Source: Daldinia sp. FL1419 (Eukaryota; Ascomycota; Sordariomycetes; Xylariales; Hypoxylaceae). From it: DNA of 64,000 nucleotides. The notes beneath the pieces were generated by a model. That model made no database searches and had not been told where the DNA came from. It worked only from the letters and a program-made list of their open reading frames with translations. The number at the start of each line of letters is the position of its first letter. Position 1 is the stretch's first letter. Made by a program: the position numbers and the translations under genes. The stretch lies in NCBI GenBank assembly GCA_025201765.1, contig MU623461.1, positions 46,319 through 110,318 of the forward strand. The letters are read 5' to 3'. This document shows positions 1 to 11,033 of the stretch, piece after piece.

Positions 1-1
1 A

Positions 2-241
2 ATCGCATCCAATATTTACCGCGCTGACGATGCGCCACTCTATCGCCGCGGTAATCGTCAGCTCATCGCCATCCTTGCAGGAAATATCGGTATCTATTGC
101 CTCACCAAGGTTTATTACGTCTCGAGGAACAGGTATCGGGACAAGAAGTGGAATGCCATGACGGCCGAGGAGAAGCTCGAATATCTGTCTACAACAACCG
201 ACGAAGGGAATAAGCGCTTGGATTTTCGATTTGCACACTAA
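2..241 (+). CDS. C-terminal end of an MFS transporter, allantoate/nicotinate permease (Dal5/Tna1-like) family (partial)
   Basis: The frame starting at base 2 is open to a TAA at 239-241 and gives the last 79 residues of a membrane transporter whose 5' part lies outside the window. The peptide contains NIYRADDAPLYRRGNRQL just before a final hydrophobic segment, then a cytosolic tail ending NKRLDFRFAH. Both features are typical of the anion:cation symporter branch of the major facilitator superfamily (Dal5, Tna1 and relatives), which imports small organic anions across the plasma membrane. The segment LIAILAGNIGIYCLTKVYYV is the likely last transmembrane helix. The substrate cannot be told from the tail alone. 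Confidence 0.85.
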   Translation: MASNIYRADDAPLYRRGNRQLIAILAGNIGIYCLTKVYYVSRNRYRDKKWNAMTAEEKLEYLSTTTDEGNKRLDFRFAH

Positions 242-730
242 TATAACGATAATTTTCGCATATTCGTAGTTCGGATATTAAGCCAGTAAGACGCGTTGGA
301 AATCTAGAAAGAAATCATGTTAGCAAATGCGACCCCTATTCGAAGTCGTGGTGGTGCACCTATGTCAACAGCATATTGATAAGAGATACAAGGGCAGATC
401 ATAGGTATCAAGTCACGAATATGTTAAATATTTTCACGATATCACCAAGAGCCTTTGTATTTTGATGGGTTCAGCGTCGCATTATTACTTGTGCTAGGTG
501 AGGATATCTAATAAGAATAACGCCTCTGACGCCATGCGTGGTATCTCCCGTGAAAAAAAAGCATCGCAATAGGTATTCGATACGGCAAAACACTGCGAAA
601 ATGGTTAAAAGAAGTCAGGAGAAAGTCGGCGCCATTTCTCCTGGCCTTGCAAGTGTAGATGCACGGGTTCCGAAATTACCAAAATCGAAAAATATTTGTT
701 TCCCTCCCCTATTAGACCATAGTCGCAGCT
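242..730. other. Intergenic, nothing recognised
   Basis: Convergent 3' ends of the permease and the small minus-strand gene. I see no RNA gene, repeat or coding signal here. A short open frame at 538-798 on the plus strand is low in complexity and overlaps the end of the minus-strand gene, so it is not called. Confidence 0.5.
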
Positions 731-1048
731 CTAATCGGATTCCTCCAGGTCTCGGCTATCTTGAAAAGCTTGTTCGATCTTGGATTCCGTCGACTTGAGA
801 GTTCGAAGTCCAGCTGCGATTTTCTCCTGTTCCTCGTCGCTTTGGAAAGTCTCTTCGTCTTCGATGGCCTTGAGCTTCGCCCAAGCCGCAACAATGTATT
901 CGAGGCGCTCGTTGAACATCCGCTCCTTCCAGTCGGGCAGGAGCTCGTCCTCAATGATTGTTGAGTCGATTTCGGCTTCGACGTCGTTGATGTTGCTTAA
1001 GACGATGTTGAGGTCGTCGATGGTTTCGATGGTGTCAGGCTCAGACAT
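731..1048 (-). CDS. Small acidic helical protein, 105 aa, unknown function
   Basis: A single uninterrupted frame from ATG at 1048 to TAG at 731. The product is acidic, rich in Glu, Asp, Ile and Leu, with no signal peptide, membrane segment or cysteine. Long stretches without Pro or Gly (roughly residues 15-60 and 65-100) suggest an alpha-helical or coiled-coil protein. A core around FNERLEYIVAAWAKLKAIED looks like a constrained helical surface. The upstream 200 bases have a plausible leader, and two overlapping open frames on the plus strand are lower in complexity. I do not recognise the family. It may be a fungal-specific small cytosolic protein. Confidence 0.6.
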   Translation of the reverse strand: MSEPDTIETIDDLNIVLSNINDVEAEIDSTIIEDELLPDWKERMFNERLEYIVAAWAKLKAIEDEETFQSDEEQEKIAAGLRTLKSTESKIEQAFQDSRDLEESD

Positions 1049-1817
1049 ATTGTCGGTTGGTTTAGTTAAGAGTAGATTAATTAATTAGATGCGGCGCGCG
1101 GGTATTGGGAGGGTGCAGGTATGAAATGGTGTTGTTGTGTGGTCGAGAAGAAAGGCAGGAGGAGCTCTAAATCTAAGCTTGTTTATATAGGAAAGATTCT
1201 CAGAAGCTAGGTGAGTAAATTTCAAGTGCATGCTTGACCTAGAGATGGAAGTGACGAGGATGGTGACTGCATATCTAGTAATGGGATGAATGGCTCCGAC
1301 GTTGTTGTTGATTCATTGCAAGACGTGGGGGACAGATAATACCTAACCTCAGTATTTGGCCACAGTAGGTAATACCCATCTCATAAACCTAGGTGAATCA
1401 CTTACCGCGTCCATCAAAAAGAAACGCTTCAACTTGTACACTATAGGGTTTTTGTTAAGAGTGGTTGCCGTCCGGAGTTTAAACATGTGAACTTGGTTGG
1501 TGAAAAACACAGGCTTGCGAAAGAAGGCTCAGTCATTATGCAAATTGCCGCTATCCAATCTCCTCCACCAAGACATCTTTATTAAATCATCCCATTTTCC
1601 TGTTGCCTCTGTATATCATAGGCTACCGTCCCCCCTGACTGCTGAAAATTGGTTATCTATGTCTATTTTAGTGGGAATCATACCAACTTGTCTCTCAACG
1701 TCCTCCTTGGTCCCTTTATTGCCCTTAAGCATGACGTACGGAAAGAATCACGGATTCATCCTTGAAAGACCTACGGCCACCCTTGACCCATATGCCGAAT
1801 AGCGAATAGTGCATCTT
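1049..1817. other. Intergenic between two minus-strand genes
   Basis: Upstream region of the 105-aa gene and downstream region of the FSH hydrolase gene. An open frame at 1497-1802 (+) has no recognisable protein character and is treated as chance. No repeat or RNA gene is seen. Confidence 0.45.
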
Positions 1818-2639
1818 TCATCGTTTCAATGCGCCTGTCTGTCTCGCAACATCTAAGATCTGATCTACCAATGGCTGCACATCAGTTCCTTTGAGGGGAA
1901 CCCTATGCGCACCATCCCACTCAACCAATCTTGCGGTCGCCGGATCACAGTACTCCTCCAATAATTCCCGATGTAGATTTAAACCCGGGTCGTTGAGGCC
2001 GTGAACATGGATGGTTGGAAGCTTAAGGACGTGTTTCCCACTCACCATTTCCATCAGGTCAGGGGCACCTGTGAGACCGGTTTCCGATGGACAGCTTAAC
2101 ATTGTCGATGTGAATACTTCAGGATCGAGGTTCACTATGGGTGACCGCCCAGCCATAAGCACAGCAAATTTCCAATCCGACCCCGCCTGCGCCGGCCCTA
2201 GCTTCTCTGTTCGAATCTGCTGTCGAAACAATATACTTGCGGCGAGCTTAGCGCCCTGGCTGAATCCAAGAAGCCCGACCCAAGGACCCGTTGCGCCTAG
2301 ACGATCATCGGCATCCATAGCACTTTTCAGAGAAGCATTTATGTCTGCGATTGCCTTCTGGTCGCTAATCTCCGGATGCTCCGAAAGCCAGCGGAGCCAC
2401 CGTTTGAAAGGACCGTGCTCCGCGTAAACCGAAAGCACATCCGGGCCTGCACCAGATTGGTAAGGCGCTTCGGCATAAACCAGTCGAAAATAAGGCTCTA
2501 GCGTTCGTGACACCACGCGACATTGAGCCCTAAAAATGCGAGCATTGGTTCCACCTCCATGTAAACAGAGGATCCGCGGTAGATGTAAAGTCGCATCTGA
2601 GCCATTGCTTGTCATGGTGTATATATGTGATACAAGCAC
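1818..2639 (-). CDS. FSH-family serine hydrolase (alpha/beta-hydrolase), 273 aa
   Basis: The protein begins with the FSH signature strand and oxyanion region, LCLHGGGTNARIFRAQC (about residues 24-40). It continues through YAEAPYQSGAGPD and carries a nucleophile elbow GFSQGAKLAA (about residue 127, Ser in G-x-S-x-G). Near the C-terminus HVHGLNDPG supplies the likely catalytic Asp and WDGAHRVP the catalytic His, so the triad is complete. Length fits the family (about 220-280 aa). FSH proteins are soluble esterases or thioesterases, and in fungi several act in polyketide release (LovG type). No polyketide synthase lies in this window, so a housekeeping esterase role is equally possible. Translation may start at the first Met or at Met9, just before TSNGSD; the open frame allows both. 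Confidence 0.88.
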   Translation of the reverse strand: MLVSHIYTMTSNGSDATLHLPRILCLHGGGTNARIFRAQCRVVSRTLEPYFRLVYAEAPYQSGAGPDVLSVYAEHGPFKRWLRWLSEHPEISDQKAIADINASLKSAMDADDRLGATGPWVGLLGFSQGAKLAASILFRQQIRTEKLGPAQAGSDWKFAVLMAGRSPIVNLDPEVFTSTMLSCPSETGLTGAPDLMEMVSGKHVLKLPTIHVHGLNDPGLNLHRELLEEYCDPATARLVEWDGAHRVPLKGTDVQPLVDQILDVARQTGALKR

Positions 2640-4888
2640 TGAGGGTGCCGCCGCTTACCAGACTAAATGTGGTTAACTGGGATGATTTGCTGAGGAGTGA
2701 AGACCGGGGTTATGTACCGAGCACTAAGTAGAGTTCGGGCTCGGAAGCTTTAATAACGCGGAAACAAGAGAGGACGGTGTATGTATACGGAAGGGACTGT
2801 TAGCGAAAGGTATGGGAAGTTAAGGTAAAAGTGTGAGTGATGAGTGGTGGTGAACTTGTCCGGTCTTGATATTAGAAACTAGAAACTCCGGACCCGGGTT
2901 TAATGGCGGGATCGTATGGCGGATCGTAAGCGAAGGGAGGCGAAGGAAAACAAGAGGGATCAGGATTTCTCACCCCAAAAAAAAAAGAAAAAAAAACTTC
3001 CCGACAGCCAATTGGGAAATAAGGATTCAATGCTGGCTTCGGACTTCACCAACAATAGTTAGTAAGCGGTGTCAGCTCACCCTCCGACAATTCGCTTAGC
3101 CTTGCTATTTGTCTCCCTTGGGTCCCTTGGATCCCTTGGACTTGGATTCTCATGCTTGTATAAGACCCGCGGGACAGGGTGGCTTTGACCCCAACGCCCA
3201 TCAATGTCACATTGTCACATTGGAAAGTATGCATTGATTCAGCGACCACCAATAGCAATCTCAACATCTCATTGGTTACCTACACGCTACTATAATGAAG
3301 CAACCAAGGCTAATAGAATTGGATAGTGCTCATAGGAAAGGAGACAAACTGCGACAACAGTTGACGCAAAACACTAATATTAACACCAAATAAATATTTA
3401 GAAACAAGATATAATAATGCCTTGCCCCAATATCAGCAAAATTCTAAACTGGTAAGCGGCGGACGGAAACCTACGCCATGGTTTCATTGTTAATCAATGT
3501 AAAGATTTATTGCTTCCACGAAGAAGAATATGGGATGCGATCAATCGCATAAGTGCAAGCGATATGGATGTAGAGAATTGTGCATCAGAAGTCCCTTAAA
3601 TGAACAACGAATACTGCTTTATAAGATATACTAGCAATTTTGACTATGTAATACAATGGCTGCTCTAGTAGGTCTGTACTTGTGAGAGTAGAAATAAGTT
3701 AACTGAATCCAATTTTTATATTTGCATACTACTGAAAAGATGGAATAGAGCTCTAGAAAGCATTCATCAAACAAGATCAAGATCTTCAAGCCACTCACAG
3801 TGCAAAGGGTAATATACCAAACTTAGAATCAACCAACGGAGGTTTATCAACAATAGCCTGACGCCGTTATGCCAGGAAAAGCGAATGTCGGTTAGAGAAA
3901 AGGGAATATTTATTATAATGTTGAGCATTATTAGTTCACTATTATTATGTGGCTACTTTACTGCTGCTTCGCTGCTGCTTTACCACATTTACTCTACGAT
4001 TGATCACCATCAGTAGTGCTCTATAACATGTTGAGACGATGTCATAAGGTGGACCAGAGTGCTAGGAGCCCTAACTACGAGACTTCAAAGCTGATATGCT
4101 CTCAAAAAGCTCTTTTTTCTATATGCTAGATATCTGAATGCTAGACAGGCCAAACTGGAAAAACCCGCATATTACCGTAAGGTGGTCGCTAGTATGCCCA
4201 TAGGATATTCTCCTCCGAATCATCTACGTATCTTCATCGGCTTAGAAACGGCATGTTCTTAACAGTTTCTTCCTTCATCTTATACAAATTTCAGGGTCAA
4301 AAGTCTTGCACATGGCCAAGGTTCGGCCACCGTACGCGATGGTCTTCATTTTTACTTGCACTACCTAAAACAGCTACCTGCTAAGCTGGGAGGAGCTTTA
4401 AATTAGAATTTATAGCGATCCCAGCCATTAGGTAGGTGATACGGTCCAAGCCCTTTCGAATCCCACGCGCCCTGCCAAGCTCATATGTGTAAGATTTCTG
4501 GCCGCAACCTTTGCACCAAGCTAGCTGTTACAGCTAAGTATGAGGTCCATAGCTGTTTGATCGACGAAATACCAAATAACGTAGTTAAATACATAATGAT
4601 TTTTCTTAAAAGTGTAATGCAACACAATTCTTTAACACTCACCTACAAGACACGTCCATGCAAGTGCTACTTATACAGTCACATCCTTTCGCAATATCAA
4701 CCTTATTTAAACAAATCCGTATTCAGACCGCCTCTCAACTAATCCATGTCCAATTATACCTCGGTGCTCATTTCCTCCACTATACCTATGACAAGATAAT
4801 CAACTACGTAAAATATCCCATCAGCCAATTACATGCCTAGATATAGACTCTGCAAATCTCCCGAAACCGACGCCAAGCACTTATTATC
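2640..4888. other. Long intergenic stretch, no supported gene
   Basis: About 2.2 kb of mixed to AT-rich DNA. It holds a short A-rich run near 2979-2998, a small run of CCCTTGG copies at about 3114-3143 and a few short open frames (2866-3099, 4485-4840) without domains or codon character. Nothing is called as a gene. Confidence 0.4.
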
Positions 4889-5269
4889 ATGGTGGTACTC
4901 TCCCTTTTTGTATACCACCACCCCACCCACCTCTCTGATCTTGTCCTGCTGACATCAAGGCTTGTTGAATTTGATGAGAACGTCCAGTTGCGAGATAACG
5001 GGGTTCGCTTAAACCGTTATGAGGAAGCGTATCTCAGAGAAAATTTCGAGAGGACTTGGAATGCTATACAAGAACTTCGGAGGATGATAAACGATTCCTT
5101 ACCAGGACAATACTCTTACTCTTGGTTGAATCATTCTACGATTTATAGCCTGATAGGTAGGCTGTCCAGCATACGACTGAAGATGGAGCGTATAAACAAG
5201 TGGAATAATGAGTTGAAGTGGAGAGAACAAGAGGAGGAGGAAAGGGGGAGGCAGGGAGAGGGGCGTTGA
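4889..5269 (+). CDS. Possible small protein, 126 aa, unknown
   Basis: An open frame from ATG at 4889 to TGA at 5269. From about residue 25 the product has balanced composition and predicted helices (LRENFERTWNAIQELRRMIN, then SLIGRLSSIRLKMERINKW) and ends in a charged Glu/Arg tail. The first 60 or so bases are pyrimidine-rich and end in a CTGAC...AG pattern at about 4949-4959. They look more like the 3' end of an intron than coding DNA, so the real start may lie in an upstream exon that I could not define. No homology recognised. It could be a remnant. Confidence 0.35.
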   Translation: MVVLSLFVYHHPTHLSDLVLLTSRLVEFDENVQLRDNGVRLNRYEEAYLRENFERTWNAIQELRRMINDSLPGQYSYSWLNHSTIYSLIGRLSSIRLKMERINKWNNELKWREQEEEERGRQGEGR

Positions 5270-5905
5270 AACCCTTGGTGGTGACGAATCCAATATATCA
5301 TTACATGATATAAACATCAAGAAGCAATATCAAAGCTGTTATAACATAACCATATAGTAATATCAAAATAATAATGTTCTAACTTTCTAAATATTAGTAA
5401 AGGCGTTGCGTTCTCCGTAAATAAATGCCGTAGCCGTAGTGTAGATCCTTTCTTATTCTTAACTCGCCCCCCTGACAGGCAACACTAGGTTGAATGATGA
5501 TCGAATCTAAGAGGTAAGGGCTAATCTCTTAAAGTTATGTAGAAAAGTTAAAACAATATATTGAATAGGTACTTAAACCTAGCTACTGTTGAAGTAAGAC
5601 GCAGTTCATGAGGTAAGTTACTTGTATTGTCAAGTCTACCTATCTTAGAGAATAGGTAGGCATATCTATGATATATATGTCCTGGACGTGGGGCTTATAT
5701 CACCCATGTATACCAGCCACACACGTTCCAGCAGCTACAACCTCCAAATATATCCTCGACGACTCGACGCAGCATGTCCATCAGCAACTTACTATCGACA
5801 ATCCGGGTCGTACAGTTAAGAAAATTACCAGGATGTTCGCCCCATATTCCCCCTTTTTCCCCTCTTAATCTTGTCTTATCTGGTACCGCTACCAGAGTAT
5901 TGTTT
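5270..5905. other. Intergenic, AT-rich
   Basis: Separates the plus-strand small open frame from the 3' end of the minus-strand cysteine-rich gene. Open frames at 5668-5868 and 5695-5988 overlap or abut the called gene and have no protein character. Confidence 0.4.
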
Positions 5906-6133
5906 CTACGGGCGTTTCCGCTGTCGCTCCTCCTCGGCTTCCTTAGCTTTTTTTTCTGCCCTTTGCCTACAAAACGCGCACGGTTCAAATCGTACTCCTA
6001 GGTCCTGAGCGTCTAGGTTTGGGCAGTTTCTGGTACCGGCTAAAGGAGAGGAACAGGGATCATAGCTTCTGTAGTAATCTATAAAACGGGGGCAGCTTGG
6101 GCATTGCATCCGTGTCTTAATACAGGTGCACAT
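5906..6133 (-). CDS. Short cysteine-rich protein (AGTRNCPNL module), 75 aa
   Basis: A 75-codon frame with ATG at 6133 and TAG at 5906. Eight cysteines fall in a regular order: C-x-C, C-x2-C, a YRSYDPC segment, LAGTRNCPNL, and a final C-x2-C (CAFC), followed by a charged tail. The same order and several identical residues open the 340-aa protein encoded at 17059-18081 (minus). This is strong internal evidence that the short frame is a real gene or a truncated copy. Four cysteine pairs in this spacing suggest zinc binding. The protein lacks the long Gln-rich tail of its paralogue, has no signal peptide and is probably intracellular. The family is not one I can name. Confidence 0.65.
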   Translation of the reverse strand: MCTCIKTRMQCPSCPRFIDYYRSYDPCSSPLAGTRNCPNLDAQDLGVRFEPCAFCRQRAEKKAKEAEEERQRKRP

Positions 6134-7797
6134 GTTGAATAATATGCCTCTGGCTGGTGTAGAATAGGCGCTTATTGTTAATAGGAGTGATGTGGCGGTT
6201 GATCGATGGACCGAAATTGGTTTGCGTTATATCGTGTTGATAATGACCTATAGATAACTGGATAAGTAGCTAGAAATGCATTGCAGGAGGGGAGTATTGA
6301 AGACTTTATATAGTCGTAAAACCGGCAAGCCCTTAGTTAAATATGAGTTGTGGCATGACAAAAATCTACCATAGCTTGGCGTCGTGCAACGAGTCGACTA
6401 ATCATACATCTCCAAGGTCAATAAATAGCTCAAAACACATGACTGTAATTGCAACAGTCACTTCGATTAAGATATATCTAAATATACCTAGTTAATACGC
6501 AAGTTTTTTTCTTTAACCTTTAATCGAAGTCAGATAATTCGTCAGTTCACTACTTTTACACGTTCATTGTATCGTCTTGAACCAAGTAAGTAATACACGA
6601 ACTTCAAAGCAAATGATTAACTAAATATTACATTTTCTAAAGAAGTACAACCAAAAATCCTACAGGATGACTGATCGTTTGGGACATTATTAATTCCCTT
6701 ATTTTTCAATTTTAGGTAATATTCTTGTTATTAATTAACTTGTGATCCGATCCTATTCTTAAGTACTTTAAGAGAGGATATATTTCACTTTATACCAATT
6801 GAATAGTACGTAATATGATTGTTGCACAACAAACTATGATGACCCATCCGTACTAAGTATTTTAATTAACGAATTTACTGTATATTGAAAATAAAAGGAG
6901 GTGGGGGCTAATGATACATGTAGTTGTGCCGAAATGTCTAAACCGACTTATATCCTATAATATTGAATGAACTTTATATTAAGAAACTAGAGATTCTTCT
7001 TCTTCTTTTCTTTTTTCTTTTTTTTAATACTGAACCGCCTTGAAAATACTTTTAGGGCCGTATCTCATATATCCTGATTACATAACATCAGGGGTACACA
7101 CATGCGCCTCATATAATCTTTCATATTAATATTTCACTAACAAAATACCGCAATCCGTTTTAAAGCAAGGGGAATAGGCCGTGTTTTTATTAGGGTCGTA
7201 CAAATCAATCATTCCGTAGGTAATCTGAATCCGAGGAAGAATGATTCTTTATAATGATTGGTCGGTTCGGATTCGGGTGTCAGCAACAATCAAGGTCCAA
7301 CCCGCTCCTATCCTTTGAATCCGGCATAGCTGGCAGAGATGGTATTATTAAGTGATCCGGATCGCGAATTCGAACTAGTTGCCACGGCGGAAAGAGAAAA
7401 AGGGCGCCGCCACCGACCCTGTGGGGTCAGCAAGGGATCAGAAAGACCGCTGCCCGTTTCATTGAAGTCCGGCGCTTCCGAATCGAGTCTGGGAGGATAA
7501 CGAAGGTAGAGAGAAGCTAGTTCAAGCCTATTATTCATATTGACGTATGAGAGATGGCGAATGGGAAGAAACGCCATTCTACATTCCTTTACATAGGGAA
7601 TGTCCCGATATCGCTGAGACCGTGATGCGCCTTTCGCCACACCATATTGCAGTCCCTGAGATCCACACTTTATGAAAAGTCTTGCAAATGTGTATCGAGG
7701 CTAGTTTCGATTCTTTAAAAGCGGATGAGATTGTATAGTTACTCGACCTCCTGCAGAACGAAGCTTCCCCATCACTTCTATATACCATTCCAGTCGC
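6134..7797. other. Intergenic, AT-rich, no supported gene
   Basis: AT-rich DNA with T-rich runs near 6998-7025. The open frames at 7308-7640 and 7579-7788 (minus) are Arg- and Ser-rich without domains. I see no RNA gene. Confidence 0.4.
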
Positions 7798-7874
7798 CTA
7801 CTTTCTCACTAAGTGAGCACGCACCAATTCCTAAGCCTGAAAATAGCGCTGAGCTTAGGGGTGAGAGAAAGTAG
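7798..7874. repeat. 77-bp imperfect inverted repeat (hairpin)
   Basis: CTACTTTCTCAC at 7798 pairs with GTGAGAGAAAGTAG ending at 7874, with a 2-base bulge. Inside, CCTAAGC pairs with GCTTAGG around a short loop. It could be the shell of a miniature inverted-repeat element or a transcribed hairpin. No clear target-site duplication is visible. Confidence 0.55.
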
Positions 7875-8001
7875 TGGGTATATATACATGGGAATAAGCT
7901 TTTACTATGACACAAGCCATCTCTACCTAATATTATCATCCGTAGTTAGCTAACTTCTTGTGTGCCCAGGAGAGCAATCCCTTAGACGATCCATAACTAG
8001 A

Positions 8002-8124
8002 CAAAGGAGAGAAAATGGTAAGTGTGTTGATTCTTGCAAAATTCTAAACAGGGGAGGCTCCCCAGAGAGGTATTTATACCTCTACACAGTGTCTCGCACC
8101 TTCCATATTCTCGTACCTGCACCG
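8002..8124 (+). repeat. Long-range repeat copy A (inverted partner at 19623-19746)
   Basis: About 120 bp that reappears in reverse complement near 19.6-19.7 kb with roughly 80 percent identity by eye. The best-kept core is TTCTAAACAGGGGAGGCTCC followed by CCAGAGAGGTATTTA, then a TCGCACCTTC block and CGTACCTGCACC at the end. The core itself contains the palindrome GGGGAGGCTCCCC. In this copy it lies directly upstream of a decayed 2EXR-type gene and includes a TATTTATA box, so it could be an old promoter and leader. The second copy has no such gene, so a small mobile or solo element is an alternative. Confidence 0.7.
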
Positions 8125-8174
8125 TAACCAACCTCTACGCTTCTCGAAAACCTTAAAATCCTCCCGCCTCCACC

Positions 8175-8727
8175 ATGGACTAATCCGATGGCTATCGTGT
8201 TTCAAAAAAAAAAACGTTTTTCAGGCTACCAGCTGAACTTCGTGATCACATATGAATTTACCTAGCATCTCAAAATGGAATCTCGAGCGAATATTACGGA
8301 TTATTACCACAATGGATGTGGCGCAAAATACTACTAAGGGGCGATATCTTCATATTTTTTGCTTAATCTCGATATAATCGTGGCAAAAACCTTCTGCGGC
8401 GAGTGGGAGCATGCGAATGGTAATCGAGAGCCTAACTGGGAGCTTCTTGTCCAAAAGCTTAGTCAGGAAGCTTGATGCATATGGGACGCAGAGACTAGTG
8501 TGCTAGAACTGCCTAGCAGAATACGAAGTCGCAGACGGATCTGCGAAGAGATGTACATGAACTATCTGACATGCAAAAGGCGAGGAAGCTGGCTGGATTC
8601 GAAGTTATTGGGATGGCAGAGAGCCGGTGTATCCTGTGTTTTAATTTGGTTACCGCACCTAGGAACATCGCGATTCTCAGTTACAAATCAGAAGTTGAAA
8701 GCTTCAATTGATGGCGTATTAGAATAA
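8175..8727 (+). pseudogene. Decayed 2EXR-type fungal protein gene
   Basis: After an ATG in good context (CACCATGG) the frame breaks at once. At 8226-8252 another frame reads LPAELRDHI, then meets a TGA where the next codon in a shifted frame would give YEF. LPxELRxxIYE is the opening motif of the fungal 2EXR domain. Further open pieces follow: SSEYYGLLPQWMWRKILL (about 8279-8340), GEWEHANGNREPNWELLVQK (about 8400-8460) and LELPSRIRSRRRICEEMYM (about 8502-8560). Each is interrupted by stops or shifts of frame. An A-run of 11 lies at about 8204-8214. The whole looks like an inactivated gene of about 180 codons or more. The assignment to 2EXR rests on one motif. Confidence 0.5.
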
Positions 8728-9231
8728 AATAAATCGTGGATTTATTCAAAATACAGGTAATCATGGGTCTAGGTGCTGGTTATATTAATAAAATCTAGGA
8801 GAACACATGCCTAGCATTACTCGAAAGAAAGAAACAACCGCAACAACGCGAAAATATAAAGTGTACCTAATTAGATTCAAAACAATAAAATTGCCATCAC
8901 GATCTCAATATGCCGAGGACTCTGCTCGCTGGGAAGTATTAAAGAGGCGTTAGGTAATAATGGCATTGAAATTGAATATTCAATGAAGGTATATTGGAAA
9001 GTAATTAAGCTAAGATGCAAAATGAACATTTTAAATGAATATTACTATCTACAAGTACGCATAATAACAATGTTTCTTGGGTAAAAATATGTCGGGGGTT
9101 TGGCTATAGCGAGATAGAACTATGAAAGAGTTCATCTGCTAAAGGGGGGTTTGCCAATTACGAGCCCCATTTTGATCTAAGTGTATGCGAGCGAAGCATA
9201 TAGCATGGGTAAGCCAAAGCTCAAACTCTGA
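8728..9231. other. Intergenic, AT-rich
   Basis: AT-rich DNA with no open frame of interest and no repeat recognised. Confidence 0.4.
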
Positions 9232-9660
9232 ATGAGGGAAGGGGAAGGGAGGGGAGTGGTGGAGGTGGCGAACAATCTCGAAGGTCGGAAGGCGGCTCGG
9301 GGTCCCTCGTCGATTGGAACAGCAGTCTTCATATGGCGACGGTACTCGCGAGTCGGGAGGCGGAGCCAAGGTCTCGTCGTCGGCGACCAAGGGCAGTCTC
9401 AATCGATCGCCGGAGGATGGTGTCCGGGTAAACCTAGACCTAGAAGAGGGGAGTTAGGGTTAGTTGGGGGAAGAAAGTACAAAAGATCAAGGATAGATGG
9501 CAGAAGGTATATGGGTGTGGATAAATACATGGTTGGAGGGAAAGGGAGAGCCTCGCCCTCCAACCCAGATAGCAGTGGGGAAAAAAAGAGGAAGAGAGTG
9601 GGAAGAGAGAGGGGGGAAGGGCAGATATTTATATGGGTCGGGGGGCAGGCTGATTAGAAT
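9232..9660. other. Purine-rich (G-rich on + strand) tract
   Basis: About 430 bp with strong strand asymmetry: repeated GGGAAGGGGAAGGGAGGGGAG-type runs on the plus strand and matching pyrimidine runs on the minus strand. Open frames on both strands across it are by-products of this composition. Several G-runs are close enough for quadruplex formation (inference). Confidence 0.5.
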
Positions 9661-11033
9661 TCCGGTTCTGATCTTGCAGGTACGTAGCTGTGGAATAAAA
9701 TAAATCATCTTCTGATTTTTTATTTTTTTTATTTGTTTGCGCCTAAGGTACATGAATGATTTCTGATATTGATCTTGAGCTTGCGGCTCTTTTAGTGGGT
9801 CTGGGGAAGAATTAGGGGGTAACTTCGGTGGTGGGGAGTAAAATCAGCCAATCAAACACCCTTGGAGTTTCCTAAAATGGAATTATTTCGGTACGTACCT
9901 GCCTATCTTTATCCACATTAATCACATTTCAACTTCTTCAAGGCAAGTATGCACCTGCCATACTGATTTTACCCGTACTAAATCAAGTCTGAAGGCAGGT
10001 ACACTGTTTCTTCTGTCAGGATCAATAATATTTCGCATCTTAAGTTGTCACTTTATCATTCTTTCTCGTGTACATGTTAAGCAATTATTTTCCCATCAAG
10101 TTCCAAGTACGTATATAGTCCACTCCCGAATTGATTCTATAATATAATCAAATTATACCTTGAACATAAATCAGAATGTTTAACAGTAGGAACAATCATC
10201 AGCAATTAAATTAAATCAATAATGTGTCGCTGTATTTCGTAACTGTCTCGGAAATGTAGTATTTAGGTATTCCTATATCAATATGTATTGTGCTGGTCAT
10301 GGGACAGCTTCATACAAGACTACCTACATGTATGTACCACAGATTTTTAACCTAAGTAGGTAGGTACATATAAGTTACCTAACCCACAGCTACCTGCATT
10401 ATGTCACATCCAGCACAAGACCTTCTACCGGTTTAGATGGAGCGTAAACATCGTAGAGAGATGTTTTTGTTTTTATTTTTATTTTTATTTTTATGGGTTT
10501 TTTGGGGGGTTTGTATTTTTCCTAAGGCGCCTCACGCTACCTAGCAGCTATAAGTAGGAGGTCTTGCAAGCCCACCACCTTTTGACTAATAAAATGACGA
10601 GCTGGAGGTGATGTCTTGATGAATATTATGCTGGCTCGGAAGATCTACGTGTGCCCACGAGTCTCTTTATGGGTATTTTAGGGCTAGTCATGGCGTCTAG
10701 ACGTATATTGCCCTAGTTTCGTAAATATAATGATGTTTTTCTTCATACTTGGCTTACTCTACGAGTGTCACTGGATTTATGATTCAGTACATATCTACCT
10801 ACTTGCGTGAAACTCATGCTGACTGCTGCAGCATCATCCATGCGGATTACGTGCCAATAAAAAATTAAGCGCTGCATCTCTTTGAAGTCTGGTATCAAAT
10901 ACTAAGATGATCAATCTGGTGATTAACCTTGGCCTATAGTGTAACAAGGTGCCGTATCTAAAGATGGAAAGGGTTGGAGCAGAAGTATTTAATCTAGTAT
11001 ATATTGGCTTGTATCCTCTATTCTATTACGACG
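9661..11033. other. Intergenic, no supported gene
   Basis: AT-rich DNA with a T-rich microsatellite, (TTTTTA)n-like, at about 10459-10490 and several TAGGTAGGTA or TACCTA motifs at 10265-10390. Downstream flank of the RING gene. No gene or RNA recognised. Confidence 0.4.

Noticed and set aside
4380..4480. A TTCGAATCCCACG string considered as the T-arm of a tRNA
   Set aside because: No matching acceptor stem, A box or anticodon arm could be placed upstream.
7308..7788. Minus-strand frames of 110 and 69 codons
   Set aside because: No domain, no paralogue in the window, no convincing splice link between them.
9139..9753. Several overlapping open frames on both strands around 9.1-9.7 kb
   Set aside because: They arise from the purine/pyrimidine-skewed tract; their products are low-complexity Gly/Arg or Pro/Leu chains with no domain.
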